NCBI RefSeq assembly: GCF_031085165.1
Contig: NZ_JAVHTY010000002.1
Location: forward strand, 854,857-918,856
Source: Pseudomonas sp. 102515
Lineage (GTDB): Bacteria; Pseudomonadota; Gammaproteobacteria; Pseudomonadales; Pseudomonadaceae
Direction of reading: 5' to 3'
DNA length: 64,000 nucleotides
Program-made: the position numbers and the translations under genes
Shown: one piece after another, positions 56,505-64,000 of the stretch
How positions within the stretch are numbered: position 1 is the first letter of the stretch
Layout of the letters: each line of letters begins with the position of its first letter
The notes under the pieces: generated by a model
What the model saw: the letters and a program-made list of their open reading frames with translations, nothing else
What the model was told of the DNA's origin: nothing
Databases searched by the model: none

Positions 56505-57680
56505 ATGTTCCTCGATTTCTTCACCCGACTCAGGGCGGCGGGCATCCCCGTGTCCCTGGGCGAACTGCTGGACCTGCACGCCGCGCTGGATGCCGGCCTG
56601 GCAGTGGCCGATCCCGACGCCTTCTATTTGCTGGCCCGCGCCGTACTGGTCAAGGACGAGCGCTTCTTCGACCGTTTCGATCGGGTCTATGCCGGCGAGA
56701 TGGCCAGGTCGGAGCCTTCCCCGGATGCGCAGGCGGTTCCCGCGGACTGGCTGCGACTGGAGCTGCAGCGGCGACTGTCCGAGGAGGAGCGCCAGCGGCT
56801 CCAGGCGCTGGGTAGCCTCGATGAGCTGCTCGCCACCCTGCAGCAGCGCCTCGCCGAACAGCGCGAGCGGCACGCCGGTGGCAACAAGTGGATCGGCACG
56901 GGAGGCACCAGTCCCTTCGGCAGCGGTGGCTACAATCCCTTCGGCGTGCGCGCCGGCGAGGCCGGTACCCGGCAAGGGCGGGCGGCCAAGGTCTGGGAGC
57001 AACGCGACTACCGCAATCTGGACGATCGCGCCCCGCTGGACCGCCGCAACCTGCAGCTGGCCCTGCGCCGGCTCAGGCGCTTCGCCCGCCAGGGCGCGGC
57101 GGCGGAATTCGACCTGGAGGGGACCGTCGCGGCTACGGCGCGCGAGGGCGGCCTGCTGGACGTGCGCTATCGTCCGGAGCGGCACAACGCGACCAAGGTG
57201 CTCCTGCTGCTCGATGTCGGCGGCTCCATGGATCTGCATGTGCGGCTGTGCAGCGAGTTGTTCAGCGCCTGTCGGCTGGAGTTCCGCCACCTGGAGTACT
57301 ACTACTTCCACAACTGCGTCTACGAACGCGTCTGGCGGGACAATGCCCGGCGCCACGAAGAGGGGCTGGCGACCAGCGAGCTCCTGCGCCGCTATGGCGC
57401 GGACTATCGGCTGGTGATCGTTGGCGATGCCAGCATGGGGCCCTATGAGATCACCCATCCCGGCGGCAGCGTCGAGCACTGGAACGAAGAATCCGGCGCG
57501 CTCTGGATCCAGCGGCTGTGCCAGCACTTCCCCCGGGCGGTCTGGCTCAATCCCTATCCGCAGGAGGGCTGGGCCAGCAGCACCTCGATCCGGCTGCTGC
57601 GCGAACTCATGGCCCAGCGGATGTTTCCCTTGACCGGCGAAGGCCTCGGCGAAGCCATCCGTACCTTGACCCGCCCATGA
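56505..57680 (+). CDS. VWA-domain (CoxE-like) partner of MoxR
   Basis: The 391-residue product starts MFLDFFTRLRAAGIPVSLGELLDLH, typical of the VWA-containing CoxE/YehP-like group. It has the GNKWIGTGGTSPFGSGGYNPFG linker and a C-terminal VWA domain (about 235-391) in which the MIDAS DxSxS appears as LLLDVGGSMDLH, that is D-x-G-x-S, with the first Ser replaced by Gly. VVGDAS and ITHPGGSVEHWNEES follow. It acts with the MoxR ATPase upstream. Confidence 0.9.
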   Translation: MFLDFFTRLRAAGIPVSLGELLDLHAALDAGLAVADPDAFYLLARAVLVKDERFFDRFDRVYAGEMARSEPSPDAQAVPADWLRLELQRRLSEEERQRLQALGSLDELLATLQQRLAEQRERHAGGNKWIGTGGTSPFGSGGYNPFGVRAGEAGTRQGRAAKVWEQRDYRNLDDRAPLDRRNLQLALRRLRRFARQGAAAEFDLEGTVAATAREGGLLDVRYRPERHNATKVLLLLDVGGSMDLHVRLCSELFSACRLEFRHLEYYYFHNCVYERVWRDNARRHEEGLATSELLRRYGADYRLVIVGDASMGPYEITHPGGSVEHWNEESGALWIQRLCQHFPRAVWLNPYPQEGWASSTSIRLLRELMAQRMFPLTGEGLGEAIRTLTRP

Positions 57681-57684
57681 AAAA

Positions 57685-57708
57685 ACCCGGCCAAGGCCGG
57701 GTCTTTTC
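57685..57708. terminator. Intrinsic terminator
   Basis: ACCCGGCC-AA-GGCCGGGT followed by CTTTT, with A6 on the other side, lies between the VWA gene and convergent htpX. Confidence 0.85.
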
Positions 57709-57719
57709 ATCGCTCGCGC

Positions 57720-58598
57720 TTAGCGCTGACCGTAGCGGCGCAGGGCCTCGATGCGGTCTTCCAGCGGTGGGTGGCTCATCAGCAGACCAGCCAGACCGTT
57801 CTTCAGCGAGCCGTTGATGCCGAAGGCGTTCAGGGTGTCGGGCATCTGCACCGGGATACCTTGTTCGGCACGCAGGCGTTGCAGGGCGCCGATCATGGCG
57901 TTGGGGCCAGCCAGGCGGGCACCGGCTTCGTCGGCGCGGAATTCGCGTTTGCGCGAGAACCACATGACGATGATGCTGGCCAGGATACCCAGGACCAGTT
58001 CGGCGATGATGGTGGTCACGAAATAGGCGATGCCGTGGCCTTCCTCGTTCTTGAAGATGGCCTTGTCGACGAAGTTGCCGAAGATCCGCGCGAAGAACAT
58101 CACGAAGGTGTTCACCACGCCCTGGATCAGGGCCAGGGTCACCATGTCGCCGTTGGCGACGTGGCCGATCTCGTGGGCCAGCACCGCACGCACCTCGTCG
58201 GGCGAGAAACGCTCGAGCAGGCCCTGGCTGACCGCGACCAGGGCGTCGTTGCGGTTCCAGCCGGTGGCGAAGGCGTTGGCCTCGTAGGCCGGGAAGATGC
58301 CGACCTCGGGGGTCTTGATGCCGGCTTCGCGGGCCAATTCCTCGACGGTCTGCAGCAGCCACTGCTCATGGCGGGTACGCGGCTGGCTGATGACCTCGGT
58401 ACGGGTGCTCATCTTCGCCATCCACTTGGAGATGAACAGCGAGACCAGTGAGCCGGCGAAACCGAACACGGCACAGAACACCAGCAGACTGCCATAGTTC
58501 TGACCGGTGTAGCGATCCACGCCAAGCACCTTCAAGGTGATGCTGGCAACGATCAGCACCGCCAGGTTGGTAGCCAGAAACAACAGAATGCGCATCAT
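57720..58598 (-). CDS. htpX: Membrane zinc metalloprotease
   Basis: The 292-residue protein has two N-terminal membrane helices ([19 protein letters not shown] and a second near [19 protein letters not shown]), the zinc motif HEIGH at [16 protein letters not shown], two more helices, and a downstream Glu ligand in [12 protein letters not shown]. HtpX degrades misfolded inner-membrane proteins with FtsH. A good promoter lies upstream. Confidence 0.96.
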   Translation of the reverse strand: MMRILLFLATNLAVLIVASITLKVLGVDRYTGQNYGSLLVFCAVFGFAGSLVSLFISKWMAKMSTRTEVISQPRTRHEQWLLQTVEELAREAGIKTPEVGIFPAYEANAFATGWNRNDALVAVSQGLLERFSPDEVRAVLAHEIGHVANGDMVTLALIQGVVNTFVMFFARIFGNFVDKAIFKNEEGHGIAYFVTTIIAELVLGILASIIVMWFSRKREFRADEAGARLAGPNAMIGALQRLRAEQGIPVQMPDTLNAFGINGSLKNGLAGLLMSHPPLEDRIEALRRYGQR

Positions 58599-58634
58599 GG
58601 TGGGGTACAGCTCCTCACAGGTTTATCTGCCGGC

Positions 58635-58663
58635 TATATAAGGTTCCGCCCCGGTCCATTCAA
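58635..58663 (-). promoter_or_regulatory. htpX promoter
   Basis: On the minus strand TTGAAT (58658-58663) and TATATA (58635-58640) are 17 bases apart, a good sigma-70 promoter. The overlapping ATTGAA-N15-CCTTATAT also resembles a sigma-32 site. Confidence 0.6.
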
Positions 58664-58791
58664 TGTTTCCACTATTGCAAACTGTGTCGTCTGCCGGCCG
58701 GCTGGCCTGGCGGCGGCCAGCGCGCGAGTGCCAGCGCCGGTTGACGCCGCCAGGGACGCCAACCGGTGAAAGACCCGGAAATGCTTTGGCG

Positions 58792-60003
58792 CTACTGGGC
58801 GTAGCCGCCGAGGAAGTTGCCGATGCGACCGATCGCCTGCTCCAGGTCATCGACGCGGGGCAGGGTGACGACGCGGAAGTGGTCGGGCCAGGGCCAGTTG
58901 AAGGCCGTGCCCTGAACCACCAGCAGCTTTTCCGAGAGCAGCAGGTCGAGGACGAATTTCTCGTCGTTGTGGATGGGGCAGACCTTGGGGTCGATCCGCG
59001 GGAAGGCGTAGAGCGCGCCCATCGGCTTCACGCAGCTGACACCGGGAATGTCGTTGAGCAGCTCCCAAGTGCGATTGCGCTGCTCCAGCAGGCGTCCGTG
59101 CGGCAGGACCAGGTCGTTGATGCTCTGGTAGCCGCCCAGCGCGGTCTGGATCGCGTGCTGGGCCGGCACGTTGGCGCACAGGCGCATGTTGGCGAGGATA
59201 TCGAGGCCTTCGATATAGCTGTGGGCGCGATGCTTGGGGCCCGAGACGATCAGCCAGCCCGAGCGGAAGCCGGCGACGCGATAGGACTTGGACAGGCCGT
59301 TGAAGGTCAGGCACAGGACGTCCGGCGCCAGGGAGGCGGTGGAGATGTGCTGGGCTTCGTCATAGAGGATCTTGTCGTAGATCTCGTCGGAGAACAGCAC
59401 CAGGTTGTGCCGCCGCGCCAGTTCGACGATGCCTTCCAGCACCTCCTTGGAATAGACCGCGCCGGTGGGGTTGTTCGGATTGATCAGCACCAGCGCCTTG
59501 GTGTTGCCGGTGATCTTGGCTTCCATGTCCGCCAGGTCGGGGAACCAGCCCGCCTGTTCGTCGCACAGGTAGTGCACCGGCTTGCCGCCGGCCAGGCTGA
59601 CCGCGGCGGTCCATAGCGGATAGTCCGGCGCCGGGATCAGCACCTCGTCGTTGTTGTTGAGCAGCGCCTGCATGGCCATGACGATCAACTCGGAGACGCC
59701 GTTGCCCAGGTAGATGTCCTCGATGCCGACACCCTCGATGCGCTTCTGCTGGCAGTACTGCATCACCGCCTTGCGCGCGCTGAACAGGCCCTTGGAGTCG
59801 CTGTAGCCCTGGGCGGTCGGCAGATTGCGGATGACGTCCTGCAGGATCTCCTCGGGCGCCTCGAAGCCGAAGGGTGCCGGATTGCCGATGTTGAGCTTCA
59901 GGATGCGATGGCCTTCCTCTTCGAGGCGCTTGGCATGCTTGAGGACCGGGCCGCGGATGTCGTAGCAGACATTGGCGAGCTTGTTCGACTTGGAGACCTG
60001 CAT
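58792..60003 (-). CDS. alaA: PLP-dependent aminotransferase, AlaA-like
   Basis: The start at 60003 gives 403 residues, equal to AlaA-type alanine transaminases. Motifs include [45 protein letters not shown], and the PLP Lys in [16 protein letters not shown]. It makes alanine from pyruvate and glutamate. The htpX-aminotransferase-msrB-gpx order is also present in P. aeruginosa. The name rests on length and motifs, so the exact substrate is inferred. Confidence 0.88.
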   Translation of the reverse strand: MQVSKSNKLANVCYDIRGPVLKHAKRLEEEGHRILKLNIGNPAPFGFEAPEEILQDVIRNLPTAQGYSDSKGLFSARKAVMQYCQQKRIEGVGIEDIYLGNGVSELIVMAMQALLNNNDEVLIPAPDYPLWTAAVSLAGGKPVHYLCDEQAGWFPDLADMEAKITGNTKALVLINPNNPTGAVYSKEVLEGIVELARRHNLVLFSDEIYDKILYDEAQHISTASLAPDVLCLTFNGLSKSYRVAGFRSGWLIVSGPKHRAHSYIEGLDILANMRLCANVPAQHAIQTALGGYQSINDLVLPHGRLLEQRNRTWELLNDIPGVSCVKPMGALYAFPRIDPKVCPIHNDEKFVLDLLLSEKLLVVQGTAFNWPWPDHFRVVTLPRVDDLEQAIGRIGNFLGGYAQ

Positions 60004-60158
60004 GGTGGAATGAATCCTGGAAAAGGGCGAGAAAGACTCGGTGGGGACGGACGTCGACCGGCGCTTGGCAGCATCCGGGGGTGGATGCCAGACTGAGCGG
60101 GAATCATACGGCTGCATCGCCTGTTACAAAAGATGCGCCGGCATCCAGAGAGGTCATC

Positions 60159-60560
60159 ATGGAAAAAGTACAGCGTAGCCCGGAAGACTGGCGTGAGCGG
60201 CTGACCGACGATCAGTTTCGCGTCTGTCGCCTGGCCGCGACCGAAAGACCCTACACCGGCGCCTACTGCAACACCAAGACACCCGGCGTCTATCACTGCG
60301 CCTGCTGCGAACTGGCGCTGTTCGACTCCAGCACCAAGTTCGACTCCGGTTGCGGCTGGCCCAGCTATTACGCACCCATCGATGCCGAGGCGGTGCGGGA
60401 AAAGGAAGACCTCAGCCACGGCATGCACCGCGTCGAGGTGCTCTGCGCCCGGTGCGACGCCCATCTCGGCCACGTCTTCCCCGACGGTCCGCCGCCGACC
60501 GGCCTGCGCTACTGCATCAATTCGGTGGCGCTGCAGCTGCAACCCAGGGCCTCGGCGTGA
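60159..60560 (+). CDS. msrB: Peptide methionine-(R)-S-oxide reductase
   Basis: The ATG at 60159 gives 133 residues. Zinc Cys pairs are in [11 protein letters not shown] and [14 protein letters not shown], and the catalytic Cys is in [10 protein letters not shown]. It repairs oxidised Met in proteins. The stop overlaps the start of the peroxidase gene (GTGA). It is divergent from alaA. Confidence 0.96.
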   Translation: MEKVQRSPEDWRERLTDDQFRVCRLAATERPYTGAYCNTKTPGVYHCACCELALFDSSTKFDSGCGWPSYYAPIDAEAVREKEDLSHGMHRVEVLCARCDAHLGHVFPDGPPPTGLRYCINSVALQLQPRASA

Positions 60561-61042
60561 TCAAGGACATCCTCAGTCTGCCGTTCGACACGGCTGACGG
60601 CCAGCGGGCCTGCCTGGCCGACTGGCCGGCGCGGGCCTACCTGGTGGTCAACACCGCCAGTCGTTGCGGCTTCACCCGCCAGTACGATGGCCTCGAGGCG
60701 CTGCAGCAGCGCTATCTGGCCGAAGGGCTGCGGGTGATCGTCTTTCCCTGCAATCAGTTCGGCGGCCAGGAGCCCGGCAGCAATGCCGAGATCCAGACCT
60801 TCTGCCTGACCCGCTTCAATGTCAGCTTTCCGGTGATGGCCAAGCTCGACGTCAATGGTGAAGGCGCCCACCCGCTGTTCGTCGCGCTCAAGAAGGCGGC
60901 GCCAGGGCTGTTGGGTGGCGCGATCCGCTGGAATTTCACCAAGTTCCTGGTCACGCCGGCGCAGGGGCGCGTTCAGCGCTTCGCGCCCATCACTCGGCCG
61001 TCGCAGTTGGAAAAGCATGTCCGCCAGGCGCTGGCCTCCTAG
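60557..61042 (+). CDS. Glutathione peroxidase-type thiol peroxidase
   Basis: A GTG at 60557 overlaps the msrB stop, giving 161 residues. The peroxidatic Cys is in [12 protein letters not shown] (Cys replaces Sec), the Gln-containing [14 protein letters not shown] is present, and the Trp-Asn pair is in WNFTKFLV. It reduces peroxides, probably with thioredoxin. Pairing with msrB makes an oxidative-repair unit. A terminator-like hairpin follows. Confidence 0.93.
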   Translation: MIKDILSLPFDTADGQRACLADWPARAYLVVNTASRCGFTRQYDGLEALQQRYLAEGLRVIVFPCNQFGGQEPGSNAEIQTFCLTRFNVSFPVMAKLDVNGEGAHPLFVALKKAAPGLLGGAIRWNFTKFLVTPAQGRVQRFAPITRPSQLEKHVRQALAS

Positions 61043-61101
61043 CGCCGTGCTCGTCCGCCCTTTGTCTGGATGGTAAAGGTCATACGATAATGTCCGGCCT
61101 G

Positions 61102-61129
61102 GCGGGCGGCTGGCCCGCTTCCCTTTTTG
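61102..61129 (+). terminator. Terminator after the peroxidase gene
   Basis: GCGGGC-GGCTG-GCCCGC is followed by TTCCCTTTTT. A promoter-like TTGTCT (61062-61067) and GATAAT (61086-61091), 18 bases apart, lie just before it, so the hairpin may be in the leader of the next gene. Confidence 0.6.
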
Positions 61130-61147
61130 TCGTCAAGGATCATCCCT

Positions 61148-62035
61148 GTGAATGCCTCCCTAGAAGACTTTCTGCTCCACGCGCGGCAGGTGCTGGAGCG
61201 TCTCGAACCCCTGTTGCCCCATCGTCGCGAGCCGCTGGACTGGCAGCGCTGCTATGCCGCGCGCTGGCGCCGGGAAGGGCATGGCGGCTATCTGCAGCCG
61301 CTCGAGGTCAATCTGGAACTGCGCCTGGCCGATCTGCTGGGTATCGATCGCCAACGCGATCAGCTCGCCCGCAACACCCGCCAGTTCGTGGCTGGATTGC
61401 CGGCCAACCACAGTCTGCTGTGGGGCGCGCGGGGCACCGGCAAGTCGTCGTTGATCCGGGCGCTGCTGGCGGAATATGCCGGTGAGGGTCTGCGGCTGAT
61501 CGAAATCGAACGTGACGATCTCGCCGATCTACCGCGGGCCGTGGAGCAGCTCGCCGGTCAGCCACAGCGCTTCGTGGTGTTCTGCGATGACCTGTCGTTC
61601 GATTCCGGCAGCGACGACTACCGGGTGCTCAAGAGCGTGCTGGACGGTTCCCTGGAACAGGCGCCGGACAACGTGGTGCTCTACGCCACCTCCAACCGGC
61701 GCCACCTGGTGGCCGAGCGGCAGAGCGACAATGCCAACTGGGAGCACGTCGACGGTGAACTGCACCCCAGCGAAGCGGCCGAAGACAAGATCGCCCTGTC
61801 GGATCGTTTCGGCCTCTGGCTGTCCTTCTATCCCTTTACCCAGGATCACTACCTGGCCGTGGTGCGCCACTGGTGCGCGACCCTGGCCGGCAAGTCCGGC
61901 CTGCAGCTGGAGTGGTCGGAAGAAGCGGATCGCGAGGCCATCCGCTGGGCTTCCGGTCGTGGCAACCGCAACGGCCGCTGCGCCTATCAATTTGCCCGGC
62001 AGTGGGTCGGGCTCAAACTCTTGGAGAAAGCATGA
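61148..62035 (+). CDS. DUF815-type AAA ATP-binding protein
   Basis: The GTG at 61148 follows AAGGA and gives 295 residues; a TTG at 61127 is an alternative. Walker A is LLWGARGTGKSSLIRAL, Walker B FVVFCDDLSFD, and an arginine-rich sensor NRRHLVAERQSD follows, which match DUF815-family P-loop ATPases. The function of the family is not established. Its stop overlaps the start of the GAF-type reductase gene (ATGA). Confidence 0.88.
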   Translation: MNASLEDFLLHARQVLERLEPLLPHRREPLDWQRCYAARWRREGHGGYLQPLEVNLELRLADLLGIDRQRDQLARNTRQFVAGLPANHSLLWGARGTGKSSLIRALLAEYAGEGLRLIEIERDDLADLPRAVEQLAGQPQRFVVFCDDLSFDSGSDDYRVLKSVLDGSLEQAPDNVVLYATSNRRHLVAERQSDNANWEHVDGELHPSEAAEDKIALSDRFGLWLSFYPFTQDHYLAVVRHWCATLAGKSGLQLEWSEEADREAIRWASGRGNRNGRCAYQFARQWVGLKLLEKA

Positions 62036-62520
62036 CCGTAGAACTGACGGGCGTAGGGGCGGGACTCGAGGGTTACGCCATGCTGGCCGCTCAGGTGGAA
62101 GCCCTGCTGGCCGGCGAGCGCGACTTGGTAGCCAATGCCGCCCAGTTGTCGGCCTTCATCTATCAGGAAGTCCCGGACCTGAACTGGGCCGGCTTCTATT
62201 TCGTCGAGAGTGAGGACCAGCTGCTGCTCGGGCCCTTCCAGGGCAAGGTCGCCTGCATGCGCATTCCCTTCAGCAAGGGCGTGTGCGGGGCGGCTGCCCG
62301 CGAGCGGCGTACCCAGCGCGTCGAGGACGTCCATGCCTTTCCCGGGCATATCGCCTGTGACGCCGCGTCGCGCAGCGAGCTGGTGGTGCCGCTGGTCCAG
62401 GACGGTCGGCTGATCGGCGTGCTGGATCTGGACAGTCCGAATCCGGGGCGCTTCAGCGCGGCGGATCAGGCTGGTATCGAGGCGCTGGTAGAGGCCTTTC
62501 TGGTCGCGACCGACTGCTGA
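62032..62520 (+). CDS. msrC: Free methionine-(R)-sulfoxide reductase (GAF domain)
   Basis: The 162-residue product is a single GAF domain with NWAGFYFVESEDQLLLGPFQGKVACMRIPFSKGVCGAAARE and HIACDAASRSELVVPL, which place the three cysteines of fRMsr (E. coli YebR: Cys84, Cys94, Cys118). It reduces free Met-R-sulfoxide, complementing MsrB. The msrB, peroxidase and msrC genes all lie within 2.4 kb. It is translationally coupled to the ATPase gene upstream. Confidence 0.85.
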   Translation: MTVELTGVGAGLEGYAMLAAQVEALLAGERDLVANAAQLSAFIYQEVPDLNWAGFYFVESEDQLLLGPFQGKVACMRIPFSKGVCGAAARERRTQRVEDVHAFPGHIACDAASRSELVVPLVQDGRLIGVLDLDSPNPGRFSAADQAGIEALVEAFLVATDC

Positions 62521-62545
62521 TCGCCGGAGGAGGGCAGGGAAGCCC

Positions 62546-63313
62546 TCACTCGTAGTCGTTCTTCTTGCGCCAGCTGTCGTCCTTGAGCGTGTCCACGCTG
62601 TCCGACAGCTCGTTGGCACTGCTGCTGGCTTGCTCGACCAGTTCGCTCTGCTGGCGTTTCACCTGGGTGATCTGCTCCTCGAGATAGGCCAGCAACTCGG
62701 TATAGCGCTCGGGCTGCTGCTGCTTGCGAATCTGCATGATCGCCCGCTCGTACGACTGGCGCGCCTGGATGTAATGCTCGCTCTTGATCTGCTGTTCGGC
62801 CTGATAGCGGAAGAATTCCACATAGGTCGCCGTGAGCAGATAGCGCATCTCGCCGACCCAGCGCTGCGCCTCCTGGCCATCGAGAATGCCGATCTGGTTG
62901 GCATGAGCGACGAGCGCATGGAGCATCTCCAGATAGCCGCGGACTTCCTTGACCCGCGCTTCGGTGTGCACGGGCCGGGCGACATTGCCGACTTCGATGT
63001 CGTCGCCCTTGGCCAGGGCTTCTTCCAGTTCGGTCTTGCGCGCGGTGAGGCCGGCGGACGGGGTCTGCAGGGCGGCGAGGCGGGCGATCAGCCCCAGTTC
63101 GATGCGGTGGAACAGCTGCTTGAGCGCCGGGGTCATCAGCTGGCCGGGCAGACTGCCGCCCAACTGGGCGCAGCGCTTGATGCGGTCGGTGAGGTCGGCG
63201 ACCAGGCGCTGCTTTTCCAGGCGTCCGGCTTCGAGCTTCTGGTTGACGAAGGCGATCATGATCAACAGGAGGATGCCAAGCCCCACTACTGCTGCAATCA
63301 TCGTTGAGGACAT
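62546..63313 (-). CDS. Hypothetical membrane-anchored coiled-coil protein
   Basis: The ATG at 63313 has GGAGAAGG two bases upstream; the ATG at 63325 does not. The 255-residue product has one N-terminal membrane helix (MIAAVVGLGILLLIMIAFVN) and a long helical cytoplasmic or periplasmic region, with Gln/Glu/Arg-rich C-terminal coiled coil (QARQSYERAIMQIRKQQQPER) and a polar tail. I do not recognise the family; the neighbourhood next to the tRNA array is conserved in Pseudomonas. Confidence 0.8.
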   Translation of the reverse strand: MSSTMIAAVVGLGILLLIMIAFVNQKLEAGRLEKQRLVADLTDRIKRCAQLGGSLPGQLMTPALKQLFHRIELGLIARLAALQTPSAGLTARKTELEEALAKGDDIEVGNVARPVHTEARVKEVRGYLEMLHALVAHANQIGILDGQEAQRWVGEMRYLLTATYVEFFRYQAEQQIKSEHYIQARQSYERAIMQIRKQQQPERYTELLAYLEEQITQVKRQQSELVEQASSSANELSDSVDTLKDDSWRKKNDYE

Positions 63314-63388
63314 GACCTTCTCCATGGTGCTTGCCCGCCGTTTGTCGTACGAGCGAAGTCGTTGATTTGAAAAGTATTTAATCAGCTA

Positions 63389-63417
63389 TTGACGCCCAGG
63401 GTAAGGCTCCCTAGAAT
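63389..63417 (+). promoter_or_regulatory. tRNA-Glu/Gly operon promoter
   Basis: TTGACG (63389-63394), a 17-base spacer and TAGAAT (63412-63417) are followed by a GCGCGC discriminator typical of stringently controlled stable-RNA promoters. Confidence 0.8.
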
Positions 63418-63484
63418 GCGCGCACTCCCAACGGCGGCAAGCGTCAGCCGAGTGGTAGGCCAGAGTCCTGACGGATTCTACCTG

Positions 63485-63560
63485 GTCCCCTTCGTCTAGT
63501 GGCCTAGGACACCGCCCTTTCACGGCGGTAACAGGGGTTCGAGTCCCCTAGGGGACGCCA
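63485..63560 (+). tRNA. tRNA-Glu (anticodon TTC), copy 1
   Basis: The 76-base gene has acceptor GTCCCCT/AGGGGAC, anticodon loop CTTTCAC (TTC) and encoded CCA. It is the first of three identical copies. Confidence 0.97.
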
Positions 63561-63565
63561 AAATT

Positions 63566-63641
<76 letters not shown>

Positions 63642-63705
63642 AATACAATCCGGTTGCCCTCGGGCGGGCGGATGCAAGGTGAAAGGCCTTGTGGAAAGAG
63701 GTTTC

Positions 63706-63781
63706 GTCCCCTTCGTCTAGTGGCCTAGGACACCGCCCTTTCACGGCGGTAACAGGGGTTCGAGTCCCCTAGGGGACGCCA
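63706..63781 (+). tRNA. tRNA-Glu (anticodon TTC), copy 2
   Basis: The sequence is identical to copy 1 and ends with CCA at 63779-63781. Confidence 0.97.
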
Positions 63782-63785
63782 TATT

Positions 63786-63861
<76 letters not shown>

Positions 63862-63925
63862 AACACAATCTCACGGTTGCATGACAGTGGGATGCAAGGT
63901 GAAAGGCCTTGTGGAAAGAGGTTTC

Positions 63926-64000
63926 GTCCCCTTCGTCTAGTGGCCTAGGACACCGCCCTTTCACGGCGGTAACAGGGGTTCGAGTCCCCTAGGGGACGCC
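63926..64000 (+). tRNA. tRNA-Glu (anticodon TTC), copy 3 (last base off window)
   Basis: It is identical to the other two copies up to the CC of the CCA end; the final A would be base 64001. Confidence 0.95.

Overview
The window is GC-rich chromosomal DNA of a Pseudomonas-type gammaproteobacterium. The best evidence is the tig-clpP-clpX-lon-ppiD block, the folD/tRNA-Arg-His-Leu block, a bkd operon with a divergent Lrp-type bkdR, mmsA/mmsB, and the htpX-alaA-msrB-gpx segment ending in a tRNA-Glu/tRNA-Gly array. I cannot fix the species from sequence alone. No transposase, phage gene or CRISPR array was seen. Many long open frames opposite or across real genes are shadows of high-GC codon usage.

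Layout. 1-4.7 kb: the end of a patatin-like lipase, an MlaA/VacJ-like protein with a coupled alpha/beta hydrolase, an orphan betaine-type binding protein, and folD. 4.8-5.3 kb: a tRNA operon (Arg-His-Leu) with a strong promoter and terminator. 5.3-7.5 kb: several small, mostly unknown proteins and a TauE/SafE permease. 7.6-15.2 kb: a signalling locus with a soluble receptor carrying five tandem PAS domains, a translationally coupled protein with three CheW-like domains, a BdlA-like PAS-PAS-MCP protein, a histidine phosphatase and a degenerate GAF/kinase-like protein. 15.4-17.5 kb: a tyrosyl-tRNA synthetase gene preceded by a 20-codon leader ORF with four consecutive Tyr codons, followed by a frameshifted SDR gene. 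17.6-31.2 kb: a beta-oxidation-like trio (SDR, thiolase, enoyl-CoA hydratase) with a LysR gene, an MFS/amidohydrolase/SnoaL cluster, and the bkd operon with regulators at both ends. 31.2-35.7 kb: a receiver-only response regulator, a secreted GH5 glycosidase with a twin C-terminal repeat, a ClpP-like protein and a tandem universal stress protein. 35.8-43.3 kb: a five-gene acyl-CoA synthetase/mmsA/mmsB/hydrolase/acyl-CoA dehydrogenase operon with a divergent LysR gene. 43.4-46.2 kb: a 2-hydroxyacid dehydrogenase and an Nramp-like transporter. 46.4-54.5 kb: the protein quality-control block. 54.5-63.3 kb: cysK, a MoxR/VWA pair, htpX, alaA, msrB-gpx, and an ATPase gene coupled to a putative fRMsr. 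63.4-64 kb: the tRNA-Glu/Gly array.

How it fits together. The bkd complex, the trio at 17.6-20.4 kb and the operon at 35.8-42.2 kb together can account for valine breakdown to propionyl-CoA and for most of isoleucine breakdown. They sit in about 41 kb that separates folD/tRNA from tig; in P. aeruginosa these are only a few kilobases apart.

The strongest candidate for something undescribed is the tyrS leader at 15.41-15.57 kb. It has a Tyr-codon-rich leader ORF, three mutually exclusive stems (1:2, 2:3 and 3:4 pairing) and a further hairpin covering the tyrS Shine-Dalgarno sequence, which together suggest control by Tyr-tRNA supply. The five-PAS receptor coupled to a three-CheW-domain protein is the second candidate.
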